This document shows positions 11,395-22,815 of a stretch of DNA of 64,000 bases, one piece after another. The notes beneath the pieces were generated by a model that saw nothing but the letters and a program-made list of their open reading frames with translations, did no database searches and was not told the origin of the DNA. Made by a program: the position numbers and the translations under genes. The DNA is from Strigamia acuminata (lineage: Eukaryota; Arthropoda; Chilopoda; Geophilomorpha; Linotaeniidae): contig OX442321.1 in assembly GCA_949358305.1 (NCBI GenBank), positions 6,845,605 through 6,909,604 on the forward strand, written 5' to 3'. Each line of letters begins with the position of its first letter. Within the stretch, counting starts at the first letter, position 1.

Positions 11395-14020
11395 TTATAT
11401 AATAAATTTATCAATAATTAGTTCAAAGATTGCAAAAATTAAAGATATTGAAATTGCTGCCAATACAAATAGAAAAGGCCCCATTATTTGACCAATTGAA
11501 ATAGAATTGAAAGGATTCATCAAACATCTTTCCGGGTCAGGAAAAAATTGTTTAAATTTAGCTGATAAGATTCCACATTGCTTTAGTAATAAAATCCTAA
11601 TAGATAAACAAGAAAAAATGTAATGCATGGAAGCATTGCATCTTAGACTTCTAAACCCATTCTACACGGATATAGAAATACATCTGTCTGTCTAAATTGA
11701 TGTATAAAAAAAATAGCCGGAATACGAAAATTCCTTAAGCATCTATTAAAGGTATGCTGAGTTCATTGCAGTTGCCCGTTTGGCTCTAGCTGCTTTCATT
11801 TTAGAGGAGTTGATGCGGACAGACAGACGGACAGAACCGTTTTATTAGACTTTCTAAACATGGAGTTTAGAAGTCTAAAATCAACAATTAAAGTAGAGTT
11901 AAATTTTTAAAAATTGCCTACTTGGAATTGAAATAATCCACATAAGCAAACTGTTTCGAATAACCTGCTGACAGAGGCTGTCTGTTGACATAACGGGTTG
12001 CAGTAGCAAAACTGCAGTTTTTACCAATTAAATGTCGAACGCTTCGAAAAGATTGTACCATTGCAATTTTTCCAGTATAAACCAATTCAAGCCCCTCTTT
12101 TGGAGTTCGAACTTTTAACACAGTCTTATGACGATCATGTGGCGGTTTCTATTAAAAATAACTGCTATGTAAATGTGTAAAAATAACTACAAAGCTTCAT
12201 CACATTACCTGGAAAATAAGTTCATTACTCGAGCCCTTTAAAACCACTGGCTCAAAATTTGTGTTCTCAAGCATGTCATCGAGTGAAGAAAAAGGTATTT
12301 TCATTTCTGGTGTTGCTAACAGAGAAGTCAATATAGAATTGTAACTAATCGATATCAGCATTGAAAAAGCGATGTAGATGATAAAGAAAAGTCTCATGGA
12401 CATCAATGTAAAGTTAATTAAGTTGCCTGATACATCAAAAATAAATTTCACTTTAATTGCATTTATTTGTTTCAAAGCATTCATACCTTGTAAGACAATT
12501 GGCCAACAAAAAAATAACTCGTTACTGATATTTTCAGAAAATCTCAAATAAAAATTTCTTCTGTTAGTAGTTATTTCTGCAAATACTTGGCCTACAATAA
12601 CTATCAAGCTAATTGCAAATATGCACATCCATGTTTCAGTATTACACGGTTCCAAATAAAAGAAGTAATTCCATTTGCGCTGATCTAATTTTCTGTATAT
12701 AACATCCAACTGTGTTTGATAAAATTGAGGGGAGAACTTTAAGACTTCACTTCTTATTCTGTTCGCTATTAGGCCAAATGTAACATCAGCCGTCTAATCA
12801 GAAATAAATTAAATGTTATTAACATCCAGCTTAATTTGAAATCAAATATATACCCCTTTGGTGATATCCCCAACAATTCCTGTCCAACTACCGTTTTTAT
12901 ACGCTCCAAATTGATTCTCTTTGTTTCGAACTATTTCAAAACTTATAAAAGCAACAAAAACAAACCACTCAGAAATTAATAGAACCAAAATCAATTACTA
13001 GTGTGTGATTAATAAGCTAAAGGGTTTTATATTTTACCTTACATTAAATTTTGTTTTAAAAATTTTGAAAATTTGCCCAAAATATCCTCCATATGATAAG
13101 GAGTTATTCGTGTGCTGTAAAATGCTGACTGGTGGAAACTTGAAAAAAAAAATAATTTTCTAAAAGCTTAATTGTAATTAATAGATACATACATGCATAA
13201 CTGTAATCCTTACAGACCTTTGTGGCTTAATGTCGCTATGACTTCGAATGATTCTATCCTTTTATTTTACCATTTTATAAAATAAATATTTAAAATAAAA
13301 TAATTACTCACGGAATGATTGTCACAAGCTAATTGCAAGAGATGATCACTTTTCTGAATATTAGCATTGTCAATTCTGTGCCATTTGTACCCTAAATATT
13401 GAAATTCAATCTGCAATACATAAATGCTGAGTGTGATTTAACTAATAAAAGAAAATGCCCCTGGCTTCTACAAGCAATTTCAACCAGTAAGTTCTGTGGT
13501 GCACAACTATATCGACAAAAATAATATTTTTTTTAAAGCGATAACACTTTACCTTATTGATATCTTTCTCAATATTAACTGCAAAGAAGGTTATTAACTA
13601 GCCACAATTTCCAGTTATAAATAAGCACAAAAATTACCGTTATTTGAAATTAAAGTCACACGACGGCAAAGACTGTTGTTTGATTGCAAATTTCCATTCT
13701 TATGACTCATACAAAAGACTGTTAAAAATTCAACAACACCGTATTTTACCGATTAAGAGTCGCCCTCGAATTGTAGCTGCGGCTGAGACACCAAGAATAC
13801 CGTATTTTTGCAAACGTACGGTATTGTTTCCGTATTTAACTTCACGAACAAATATAACAAACGAAAAACCAAAATTGTAATTACTGACAAAAATGGCAAT
13901 TTTGAATAAAGAGCCGCGGCTCTTTATCGATAAAATACGGTATTCACTTTTTTCTCCCATATTTAGACCATTTAACTCACGAGAATGAAGTAAGATGCTT
14001 AAGAGTACAAGAATATACAT
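11395..14020 (-). CDS. IR-B1: intact ionotropic receptor, 11 exons
   Basis: Exons 1 to 11 are 13981-14020, 13638-13718, 13553-13578, 13312-13410, 13193-13258, 13038-13138, 12854-12941, 12487-12793, 12209-12426, 11922-12148 and 11395-11596. They total 1,455 nt, about 484 residues, and every junction keeps frame. Exon 1 is a signal peptide (MYILVLLSILLH). Exon 4 has YLGYKWHRID. Exons 6-7 form S1 (FPP..., GGYFGQIFKIF, NGSWTGIVGDI). Exon 8 has the S1 end (VLKFSP), M1 near residues 223-243 and CWPIVLQ near the pore. Exon 9 has M3 with SYNSILTSLLA. Exon 10 is S2 and exon 11 carries M4. There is no amino-terminal domain, as is usual for divergent IRs. A 202-bp MITE sits in intron 1 and a 270-bp one in intron 10; both are absent from B2. 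Confidence 0.9.
11609..11878. mobile_element. MITE in B1 intron 10
   Basis: Inverted termini TTAGACTTCTAAAC (11643) and GTTTAGAAGTCTAA (11865-11878) are present, with a small stem-loop (TGCATGGAAGCATTGCA) outside the left one. B2 lacks the insert at the matching place (near 23028), so it postdates the duplication. An end fragment of the same family lies at 26393-26426. Confidence 0.7.
13739..13940. mobile_element. 202-bp MITE in B1 intron 1
   Basis: It starts CCGTATTTTACCGATTAAGA, and the reverse complement of its end is CCGTATTTTATCGATAAAGA. The B2 intron has an empty site at about 24898-24905. Confidence 0.8.
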
Positions 14021-15381
14021 CCTCCCAATCAATGCCAATACTGTAAAGCTCTATGGTTTTAACCTAGCTGGTTTGTAACCAATGTGCAAAAGGTATATGA
14101 AACACTGATGTTTCACAAGGCATTGCACACCAATAAATCAATCAACTTATTCTGAAATTGATGTTTCCATTTTATGGTGGAAACTAGCAAGCATCCGGTC
14201 TTTCTCCAAGAAGCAAATAAAATAAGTTTATAACACCAAGACACTACGGTGGTAAACATTATTACCTCTATGTTCCTCCTAGTTCCACTATTGTCTATTT
14301 TATGTCCTAATTTTGTTTTATTGCTGCGGCGGATGGTCAACGGAGGGAATGGCTGGAGGGTTGCTAACACAACTGACCCATAAGAGGACTTGGAAACTAC
14401 AGGTCCAGGGCCACAGGGGAAGAGACAAAGAAAACACAACTGCTCACATTGAAATCTATGTCTGCATTGATTTAATAATGTATAATTTATCAATAAAGAA
14501 AACTTAGAAGAATGAAAGTATACAAGCATATGTCACAGCACTATTACAACCCAATTCAATAAAGAGATCTCTTAATAATAACAGTACACAGCAAACATCA
14601 TCTCATTATTATAACAATAGTGCATGCAATAAAAGCCTTAGTTTTAGGTTTAACATGGGAATAATAGAACACATGAAATAACATAGAAAATACAAGGAAA
14701 TCAAGAAATAACAAAGCAAAAAGACTAATAATTACACAAAAATAGAGAAACAACAACAAGTAAGAAATAAGAGTAATCTGATAGCGAATTCCAAAAAGGG
14801 ATTAATTCTCAATGACAACAGTTCTGTTCACGTTTAACATCAAGTAAGCCTAATTTCTAGTCTCTACTCTAAACAATTGCAGGGAATGGCTGAAGTTTGA
14901 GGAAAGTATTCTGGACCTTGGTTTAATTCTTTAAAACTCAAAATGTGTAATAAAGTTTTGAAAAATAAATTGTTTTCATTTTCCGGAGACCAACACTGTT
15001 TTATGATAAAAGCAGACAACCCTTCATATTTTCCTCGATTGAAATTTATTTACGACTTAGAAATTATAATTAAACAAACATATGTACTGTAGGTATAGTT
15101 ATCTTTGATTGTGAAAACCAAAACTTGTGAAGATGAAGCAACGAATGAATTTATTTGAATTTATTACTTTGTGCAAAGTACAAGTGCAAAGTACAAGAAT
15201 TCGTTATACGATATTTTAAACAATGAGGCAATCTTAATCGATATTACTCAATAATGCAACTTAACCAGAAACCGTAAACCATGTTCAGAAATTAGAAACA
15301 CAAAAAAGGCTGCGCGAACAGCTCCACAGAGCAAAAAGCCGCCTTTGCCATTATTATTACATTGTGCTCACTGGCGTGTAT
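14021..15381. other. B1-A3 spacer, a copy of the 24981-25640 spacer
   Basis: It aligns with 24981-25640 downstream of B2 and, near its start, with 34410-34700. About 555 bp (roughly 14325-14878) are present here but absent from the B2 copy. No supported gene. Confidence 0.6.
14103..14140 (-). promoter_or_regulatory. Core promoter of B1 (Inr with a degraded TATA)
   Basis: On the minus strand a TTTATTGGTG (the TATA position) is followed about 30 bases later by ATCAGTG, the arthropod initiator. The start codon is about 85 bases further on. In B2, B3 and B4 the same place reads TTTATAGATG, so B1 has a weakened TATA. Confidence 0.45.
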
Positions 15382-17445
15382 CTAGTGCAGTCCGGCCTTA
15401 TTCACAACCAACTCAATACTGAGCACAAAAATGCTAGCTACGGCTCCAATAATTATCACGTAAAATGGTAGAGTCACTTGTCTCATAAAGAGTGGTTGAA
15501 CACTTTGAGGAATATGACAAAACGGTCTTTCTACCGAGGCATATTTTGCCATTTCTTTTTTTAATAATCCCGTGGTTTTAAACAAAATAAATCTGCAAGA
15601 AATAAAAAAAAGTTAGGGGCAAAAGACCCAATTAAACATACAATACATCTGTGAAAATGGTTCCTTCAAAGACGAGTTGTTTGGAAACGCCATACTGACA
15701 CCTGATGGAAAATATTTAGTTGGCAGCAAATCCAACTCGCACATGTATCTTATTTCATACATTGCACGGAATGAGTTTGCAATGTAAGCGAATTTCTCAG
15801 CCACTGCTTTCTGATAGCCGTTGAAATTATTCACAAGAACTGGACTGTCTTTTTTCAAGACCTTAAACAGTTTGACAAACGGTTGGGACCGCATAGCCTA
15901 CAACAAAACTTTGTTTTAAAACAACAATTTCATTTAAGTTTTAAAGCTACCGTAGGTTCACAGTTGTGTTCAGACTAGAGACGACGCAACGCAAGGAAAA
16001 ATTAGTCCAACGCAACGCAGAGTGTGTTCACACCGTAGGGCACTTGTGAACAGAGCTGAAACAATTGATGTTGCATCTGGCCAATCAGATGGTTTCAATG
16101 AAAACTGGAATTGGATCTAGTTCTACAACTAGTTCCAGAATCCGAAAATGGCGGCCTGTTTGCACGTGGCAAAGTCTCGCCAACCAGACGTGAATCGACG
16201 AGAGTTAGAGTAGATCGTGATTGGTTGGCCGCAAGACCTTTCCTTGCGTTGTGTCGCTTACTTCAACTTGGAGTTGAAGCAGGAATTGGCGTCAACGTCA
16301 AGAATTTTTGGACGAAAGCAGCTTGCGTTGCGTCAGTTTTCTCGCATTGCGTCTAGTGTGAATACAAGTGTGAACACAAGTGTGAACACGTGTGAACACA
16401 AGTGTGAACACGTGTGAACACAAGTGTAAACCTAGCTTTAAACAGACAGAGCACCTCAAGAATGGGATTGTAATTTGACTGGCTAGGTATACCAAATTTG
16501 ACATTGTCCTGCAATAAATCTTCCAATGTTTCATACCGATGCTCATTGTCGTAAACTGTGGCCTTAGAAGTTAATAAACTGGTATAAATGGCTGATATAA
16601 TAACTGTATAGAAAAAGTAAGTGGCAATCACAATCCTCATTGACAAACAACTATTTTTTCCAATCAGCACATCTAAAAAATAAGAAATAAGAATCAAATA
16701 AAAAACTACATGGACAAAAAATATGACGTCTCACCTTTTATTAAGACCAATTTCATGAATATCGATGCCACTTTCTGGCGCAGTGTCTTTTCTTGAGTGT
16801 CGCAAAGCGTAGAAACTATACACGTTATTATCCACAACACGAGTAATGACAACCAAACATTGAGTGGATAAGGATTTGTATAATTTATTACGTTACTGTC
16901 GTGCTGAGATGGCTGTCTTAAAACAACCGCCATGTAAACTTCAAAGATGTTAGATGTTAAATAATCTATACCGATGTAATCGGCTGGGTCGGGAATGAAA
17001 CCTAAACCTTCAAAATCAATCTCCTTGAACCCAATATAATAATATTAATGAAATAAATAATTATTAAAAGTGCACATTTTTTTTACGTTTTGTTTTAAAC
17101 TGTTCCAAACTTCGTCAAACGCACCCAATGGAAAAATCCGAAATGTATAACTATACGACATGATGTATCTTCAGTTTCAGGTCGTTCAACTTGATTAAAA
17201 GTATATTACCTGAAGTTGAGCACTTGTGCCAATAGTTTTATGAATTCAACTATTAATCCGCCAGTTACAACATTATTAGTCACAATAACCTGTGGTGGAA
17301 GCTAGAAATATCGAGTTTAAATATAAACATCGAGGGTTATGAATATTAGATAATATTAATACGTGAACGACTCCAACAGTCAAGTTTTTTAGAATAGAAA
17401 ACACCATTGGCAGATTACTCATCGTTTTGTATATAACTTGGTCAC
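15382..17445 (-). CDS. IR-A3: ionotropic receptor, open throughout the visible exons
   Basis: Exons are 17363-17445, 17210-17301, 17087-17150, 16735-17023, 16455-16672, 15647-15897 and 15382-15592, about 402 codons with consistent phases. The 17210 exon starts LPPQVIVTNN and the 16735 exon contains DFEGLGFIPDPADYIG, VVLRQPS and M1 (NVWLSLLVLWIITCIVSTL). The 16455 exon has M3 with AIYTSLL in place of the iGluR SYTANLA. The 15647 exon is S2 and the last exon is M4. The 17363 exon is entered in phase 2, so an upstream exon must exist; none with a signal peptide was recognised. The M3 exon donor is GAG|GTGCTC, weaker than the GTAACC of A5. The intron after M3 carries a TTAA-flanked MITE. Confidence 0.85.
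15941..16441. mobile_element. TTAA-flanked MITE in an A3 intron
   Basis: It is bounded by TTAA at 15941-15944 and 16438-16441. The inverted ends read AGCTACCGTAGGTTCACA and, in reverse complement, AGCTAGGTTTACACTTG. A5 has the empty TTAA at 30724-30728. The interior contains an inverted GACGCAACGCAAGG motif and, near the right end (16360-16430), a run of TGTGAACACAAG/TGTGAACACG units. TTAA duplication is typical of piggyBac-type elements, but the assignment is an inference. Confidence 0.72.
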
Positions 17446-17511
17446 CTGAAAAGTTAATTAAGGTATTTCAATTCAGTAGCACCTCTAACCAACAACGAAG
17501 CACTACTAATT

Positions 17512-19107
17512 TGTGACGATTGACTTTGCGAGTACAAATTGCTTAACAATTAAAGTAGGAACTCGTGTGAAAGTGTAAAAATACGGAGACTTGTGATTTC
17601 TCAAATCACATGACAGTTTATTACGAATGGAATCTATATAAAACCTATGCCTACAAATGGCTAAGATAACTTAAAGTTAAACTATACAATCGTTTGGCAA
17701 AAGCCCTGGAATAATATCACTTGCGGTTTTCAGTCTCGTAATAAGAATGTGTATCTTTCTTATTACGGTGACGTAAAAGATGTCGTCTGAATATGGTTCT
17801 GGCTTCCAAATGGTTCTGGGTCGGTTCTAAAAGGGTGTGTAATGGTTAGGCTTGGGTGTTTTATATCCGAGAGATGCGGTTGACTTGGCCGCAATCATCA
17901 CACGTGTAATTATTATCTTGTTAATAATTACACAGCGCGATCATAAAAATGACAAAACAATCGGAACAAATATTCATGTAAATTCCATTGAATTAAACAT
18001 GATATTGTGTTTACTAAGCTGAATAAATAACTGTAAAAATAAAGAAATAATTAAAATAGCGCCGAGCTATTTTTGCCCCGAGTGCAATCAACATTTAAGC
18101 CTTGCTCAAATGTTCCATCGTCCAACAACGAATTGAATACAGAAGTTTCTCGCACGAAAGGTTATCCATTGCCGGGAAACTACTCCACTCGGTTCTGGCT
18201 GGCGGGAGAGTAACCGGGAAATTACTCTACGTCGATTACTCTGATAATGCGTCTGTGAAGTAATAAATACTCCACTCTAGATACTACATTACCAATGCGT
18301 CTGTGAATTTTACTCCACTCTAGATTCTGCATTCTACAACGGAATGTTGGCATGAAGCTGGAGGGAGTGCGTCTGTGGGTTGTACCCCACTCTAGATTCT
18401 ACACTTAAATGTGTCTGTGAATTACTCACTCTAGTTACTACATTTCTACAACGGAATGTTGGCATGAAGAGGCGGGCAGTGTGTCTGTGAGTCTTCTACC
18501 CACTCTAGATACTTACACTAAATATCACGTATTTCTTCAACAGATTGTTGGAACGAAGGGAAGCATAATGTGTGCTCAAGTAAATATCAGTATCAAACAA
18601 AAACAAGAACAAGAGCAAGCTATATCCGTTTTGCAAGGGAATATATACTCGGTGAAGAGAATAGCTGTTCAGTGATCCAATGGGATCACTGGGCAGCTAA
18701 ATCCATCCAATCCTAGGTCATAGGAAGTGGATACTCAGGACATAGTCTTCTACTAGGTCCACTACAGGAACTGGATACGCAGGACACACTTTGGATTAAG
18801 TCCTTTTGACTATAATCCGAAAGGAGTCCAACTCACAGTGGGTGATAAAGGGTGATTTCACCAGGTGTGAAGTTTGTACATAATTCAATAGAATTATGTG
18901 ACAAACAAATCAATTAGTATTTAAACAACCAAAAGTGTTTAAACGTGTCTGAATTTGCAGTAGAATAAAATATAAATAATAATTTAATAATAATTATTCA
19001 CTCAAAAATAATCGAATTTTGAAATTATCGCTAAAACGTATCAGCGCCATCTATTGGCGAAATAATCGTCTTAAACTAGCAAAGTGTATGACAGTGTAAC
19101 CGTCACA
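17512..19107. mobile_element. 1.6-kb element ending TGTGAC...GTCACA
   Basis: TGTGACGATTGACTTTG starts at 17512 and AACCGTCACA ends at 19107. The flanking 4-bp duplication AATT is at 17508-17511 and 19108-19111. The same flank is uninterrupted beside A5 (31768-31795) and A4 (27906). No transposase frame is visible, so it is probably non-autonomous. It shares the TGTGAC termini with the Y family. Confidence 0.72.
18240..18520. repeat. Interspersed short repeats within the 1.6-kb element
   Basis: GCGTCTGTGAA, ACTCCACTCTAGATTCTA and ACAACGGAATGTTGGCATGA recur three to five times in loose tandem. Confidence 0.7.
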
Positions 19108-19110
19108 AAT

Positions 19111-19390
19111 TTAGCAATTGCTGTTTACTTCATTATAAATTTGTGCCCATGCAAGTTGTCGCACATCTTAAAATAAGCCATAATATTTTCTTTTCTTTTA
19201 ATATCGCACTACCGGTGTCAGGAAATATAAAACGAAACGTGTAGAAAGTATATTGATTGCAATAAACTTCGTACGAGTCAATACTTTCATTTTAATTATA
19301 ATATAGTTGAACTAGTATATTGCGTCAACTGTATCATAAAGTTCACCCCAAAAACAAGAATACAATAGAATACCCTGAAGTAATGTGAGA
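19111..19390 (+). pseudogene. Relic of the knottin 5' block beside A3
   Basis: AAGTTGTCGCACATCTTAAA and the CTTCGTACGAGTCAATAC segment correspond to the leader and first codons of the knottin gene at 6840-7010. The start codon position is changed and the frame after it is not a signal peptide. Similar relics occur at 27938-28150 (A4) and 31790-32010 (A5). Confidence 0.4.
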
Positions 19391-19676
19391 CGTTGTAAAC
19401 ATCTACACAATGTGCATCAAAACAAAATTACAATTATGCTAACACAAACGAACGAGAGGTCAACCGTGAGTACGTATCGTTACAAGATTTGAACAAAACT
19501 TCTCATGGTTTTTTAACGAGTTGGCAGAACAGACGGAATCAAAATGACAGACGAACCAAAAGGAGCAAGTATCAATAGAGTGCCTAAGGAAAGTCATCCC
19601 AATGCTCAAACTTTTTGCTGGCAAATGGCGGACAATTGACATTTACATTTGGCGGACGTTAGAACGGAGTTCAATT

Positions 19677-20237
19677 TGTGACTGGATATGATCTGGGAAT
19701 TGACTACAACGTGAGGGATGCATACTCATATAAGAATGACACAGGGACTCCAGATTATTGGGTTTTGGCCTTTAATTGTTGTCTAGGGGTTGGAGTCTCC
19801 CATCTACCCATGTGTGGCACTGCTACGCCAGCAACGACACGTCACACAGAAGGCACGAACCCCACGGGTGACGTGGCCGGTCACTAACTAGCATTCTGTC
19901 GTACTTAACCTGCACGACACATGTGACCGCTCATGGAGGCTGCAACAGGCACATCTTCCTGTCACTCAGCATCACAGTGGTGAATGGTGAAAGGAGCAGA
20001 GTCAGCACCAGGCATGGTTGCCCTTGCTGGTGTCGAGGCCTTCATAGCACACGTCTCTCTCTCTCGGCTCTCCCTGCTCAACTCTCGGTCGAGCTCCCAG
20101 CTCACTTTCTCTCACCACACCACTCAACTCCCACCCTCCTTAGGTGGGTCGGTCCACCCAGCAAGGAGAGATGACCTTAGGGCCACTGGGCGGTGTGTGG
20201 AGTGACACAGGTCACCATGGGTGGCCAAGCAGTCACA
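19677..20237. mobile_element. Y-family element
   Basis: It starts TGTGACTGGATATGATCTG and ends GGCCAAGCAGTCACA. It shares internal blocks with 48570-49117. The flanks read AATT on the left and CATT on the right, so the target duplication is imperfect. Confidence 0.75.
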
Positions 20238-20264
20238 CATTTTCGGACGTTCTCAGCACGTTTT

Positions 20265-20430
20265 AGGTTGTTTCAGTTATTTTCGTAACGTTTTCGTTAT
20301 TTTTCGCAACATTTTCGAATGTTTTCAGCAATATTCGGTAGTTTTCGTTATTTTTCGCAACATTTTCGAATGTTTTCAGCAAAATTCGGTCGTTTTCGTT
20401 ATTTTTTGCAACATTTTCAGCAATTTTCGG
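20265..20430. repeat. Tandem repeat, unit about 60 bp
   Basis: GTTTTCGTTATTTTTCGCAA, CATTTTCGAATGTTTTCAGC and AATATTCGGT recur in order about two and a half times. Confidence 0.8.
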
Positions 20431-21307
20431 AGTCAAGCAGCTTTGTAAACTATTTTTTTTTTAAATTGTGCATCCATTTTGCGAACCAAACCAATTAAGG
20501 TCAGAAAACAAAAATGTCAACTTATGTCCAGTCGGAGATTACGTGATTTTAATTAATTGAACTGGGTTCAGTTCAGAAAAAAGAATGGTGTTACTCATGT
20601 GGTATTATTAATGGTATCATGGTTACGGTCATGTCGTAGTAAATGTTTTACACCGTATTAGTCATTGAAATAAAATCTCTTTAGTGCATCAATGTAAGAG
20701 TTGATATGATACAATTTTTAAAACGTGAAGTTTGTTTAGTTGGCTTACCCTACTTACTTGTTAGTACTTACAGTTTCGAAGTTTTGTTTTGTGGAACCTT
20801 CACACTCGTTTCGTACGTATTCAAGCAGCGATGAAAAACAGGTGTATTGATGTTGTAGACTCTTTGGCAGAAGAGTTATACTTGTAGAAGATCAATAAGA
20901 ATTTGAATAAATCATCACAAAGACACTGGTGAAAATATGGAAATCGTGATTATCATAATCATCACACAGACACCGGTGAAAATATGGAAATCGTGATTAC
21001 CATAATCATCAGACCAATATCTCCTGTGTCTACCATTAAAGTGTTTTTCTAGTAGAAATAATTTCTGCAAACATGTGGTTGACATTCTTATTGACATTTT
21101 TATGTCAACACACTACTGTACTTGTCAGGTTTTCTTCGACTATGCCATTTTTGAAAAACAAAAACTATTTAACTCAAATCTCTTTAAAAATTGCAAATTA
21201 TTTGTCAACATTAAACATATTTAAATTATTTCCAGGCAATAGTTTTTAAATATTTGATTAAATTCATGAGTTATCATTTGCTGGCCGATGAGTCAAAGTC
21301 AAAATCC

Positions 21308-21550
21308 ATTAAAAAAGTCTAAAATGAAGAAATATTTATCAAAAACGGTCTAAAATGAAGAAATATTTATCAAAAAAGGTCTAAAATGTAGAAATATTTA
21401 TCAAAAAAGATCTAAAATGAAGAAATATTTATCTAAAAAGGTCTAAAATGAGGAAATATTTATCAAAAAAAATCTAAAATGAAGAAATGTTTATCTAAAG
21501 AGGTCTAAAACGAAGAAATATTTATCAAAAACCGTCTAAAATGAAGTCAA
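21308..21550. repeat. Tandem repeat, unit about 30 bp, eight copies
   Basis: Each unit is close to AAAAAAGGTCTAAAATGAAG followed by AAATATTTATC. The units lie immediately 5' of the isolated C-type exon. Confidence 0.88.
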
Positions 21551-21606
21551 AGATGGGGGGTGTTTAAATCGAATCCAAATTAATACATTTTTACTCTCTT
21601 ATTACA

Positions 21607-21811
21607 GCTCATAAGCTTATGTCAGTGAACAAAGCCTCTTCAAGAATTATTTTTCTCTGCTATTATTTATTCGCTGTTGTTACAATTGTAAGCTACTATA
21701 CCCAGTTGACAGCAATGCTAACAGTGGTAAGATACACCATTCCCTTCCAATCACTAGAAGACATGATTCTAGAAACCGAATATTTTCCAGTCATAGTGCA
21801 AGCAAACCAAT
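21607..21811 (+). pseudogene. IR-C2: isolated M3 exon copied from C1
   Basis: The sequence from AGCTCATAA through the M3 motif (VVTIVSYYTQLTAMLTV) to TATTTTCCAGTCATAGTGCAAG is nearly the same as 9329-9533 of C1. None of the other six exons is nearby. The exon is cut at its 3' end by a fragment of the Y-family element. It is a gene relic. Confidence 0.8.
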
Positions 21812-21849
21812 CAGTGAAGCAGGTCACCCTTGGGTGGCAAGTGGTCACA
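21812..21849. mobile_element. Terminal fragment of a Y-family element
   Basis: GGTCACCCTTGGGTGGCAAG and the following GGTCACA resemble the Y-family 3' end. It truncates the C2 exon. Confidence 0.5.
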
Positions 21850-22167
21850 AGGATAATCAGATAAAACCAGAATTGACTTCTGTAATACTGTATTTGCTTT
21901 AAGCACCACCAAAAATATAATTTGAAGTGTACCGCAATACTCTATTTTCGAGAATGGCGTGCTTGTGTTGTAAGTAAACATCTTCGGTTTTCCTACGAAG
22001 AAAGAAGATCAAGAAAGATTGCAAACAAAATAATTTTTCTGATCAAAAGCAGCCAAGCAATTGATGGCAGTATGATCATACACAACTAGGAACTTCCGCT
22101 ATCAATTATTCATCTATATAATTAATTACAATACCAATTTTACTGTTTTTAATTTTGCTTCTAAATT

Positions 22168-22763
22168 GTAGATTCCAAGCGCTTTTAGTTGGTATTTCTA
22201 AAATGTCTCTGGCTTCTTTGTAAGTATAAATGTGTATTTTGAAATAAATCTGCAGCGTGCTTCCACCGTGAAATTCGTATAGTCACTGGGTTAAGGTTTA
22301 TTGTCTCCAAAAATAATATATATACAAAACACTCCTATTGGAGCAACACTAATCTGATAATTGGCCTCAGCAGCATTCCGACTTGGGGAGCTAAGGCCAG
22401 GTTGAGTGACAAGAAACTAACCCGGATAATAAAAAGGGTTAATGGCACTAAAATATCACAACAAAATGAACAAAAATACACAAATATTAAATGCAAAATT
22501 ATTAGCAAAGGAAATACGAAATAACAACAAATTGGCATATTAAAGGGAATGTAAACCCTTTAATAAAATATTATGAAATGAAAATATAAAATTAACAAAT
22601 AAATGAATGACATTAAAGTTGTAAATAAACAAATAAAAGTATAATAAATGTAAATGTGAAATGAAAACATTATTAAATCAAGTATTACAAATTAGCAGTA
22701 ATAACATCACATTAAAGGGAATGTGAACCCTGGAGTAAAACGCCAGTTTTCACATAAACAAAA
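22168..22763. repeat. About 600-bp insertion 3' of B2
   Basis: The B1 flank (11290-11345) runs straight through AATTTGCTTCTAAATAAAAG, whereas here it is split between 22167 and 22764. The insert contains ATTAAAGGGAATGT repeated near 22540 and 22715. Its family is not identified. Confidence 0.55.
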
Positions 22764-22815
22764 GTTACATTTAGTGCAGATAATTGTGTTATTAAACAAT
22801 AAATCTCCACCAATT

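Noticed and set aside
13644..13880. 78-residue plus-strand frame
   Set aside because: Antisense to B1 exon 2 and running into a MITE.
14113..14529. 138-residue minus-strand frame upstream of B1
   Set aside because: It covers the B1 promoter region shared with B2 and B3, where it is not open; no domain.
18481..18675. 64-residue frame in the 1.6-kb element
   Set aside because: Too short and low-complexity; overlaps the interspersed repeats.
20265..21550. CRISPR-like array
   Set aside because: Tandem units without unique spacers, in a eukaryotic genome.
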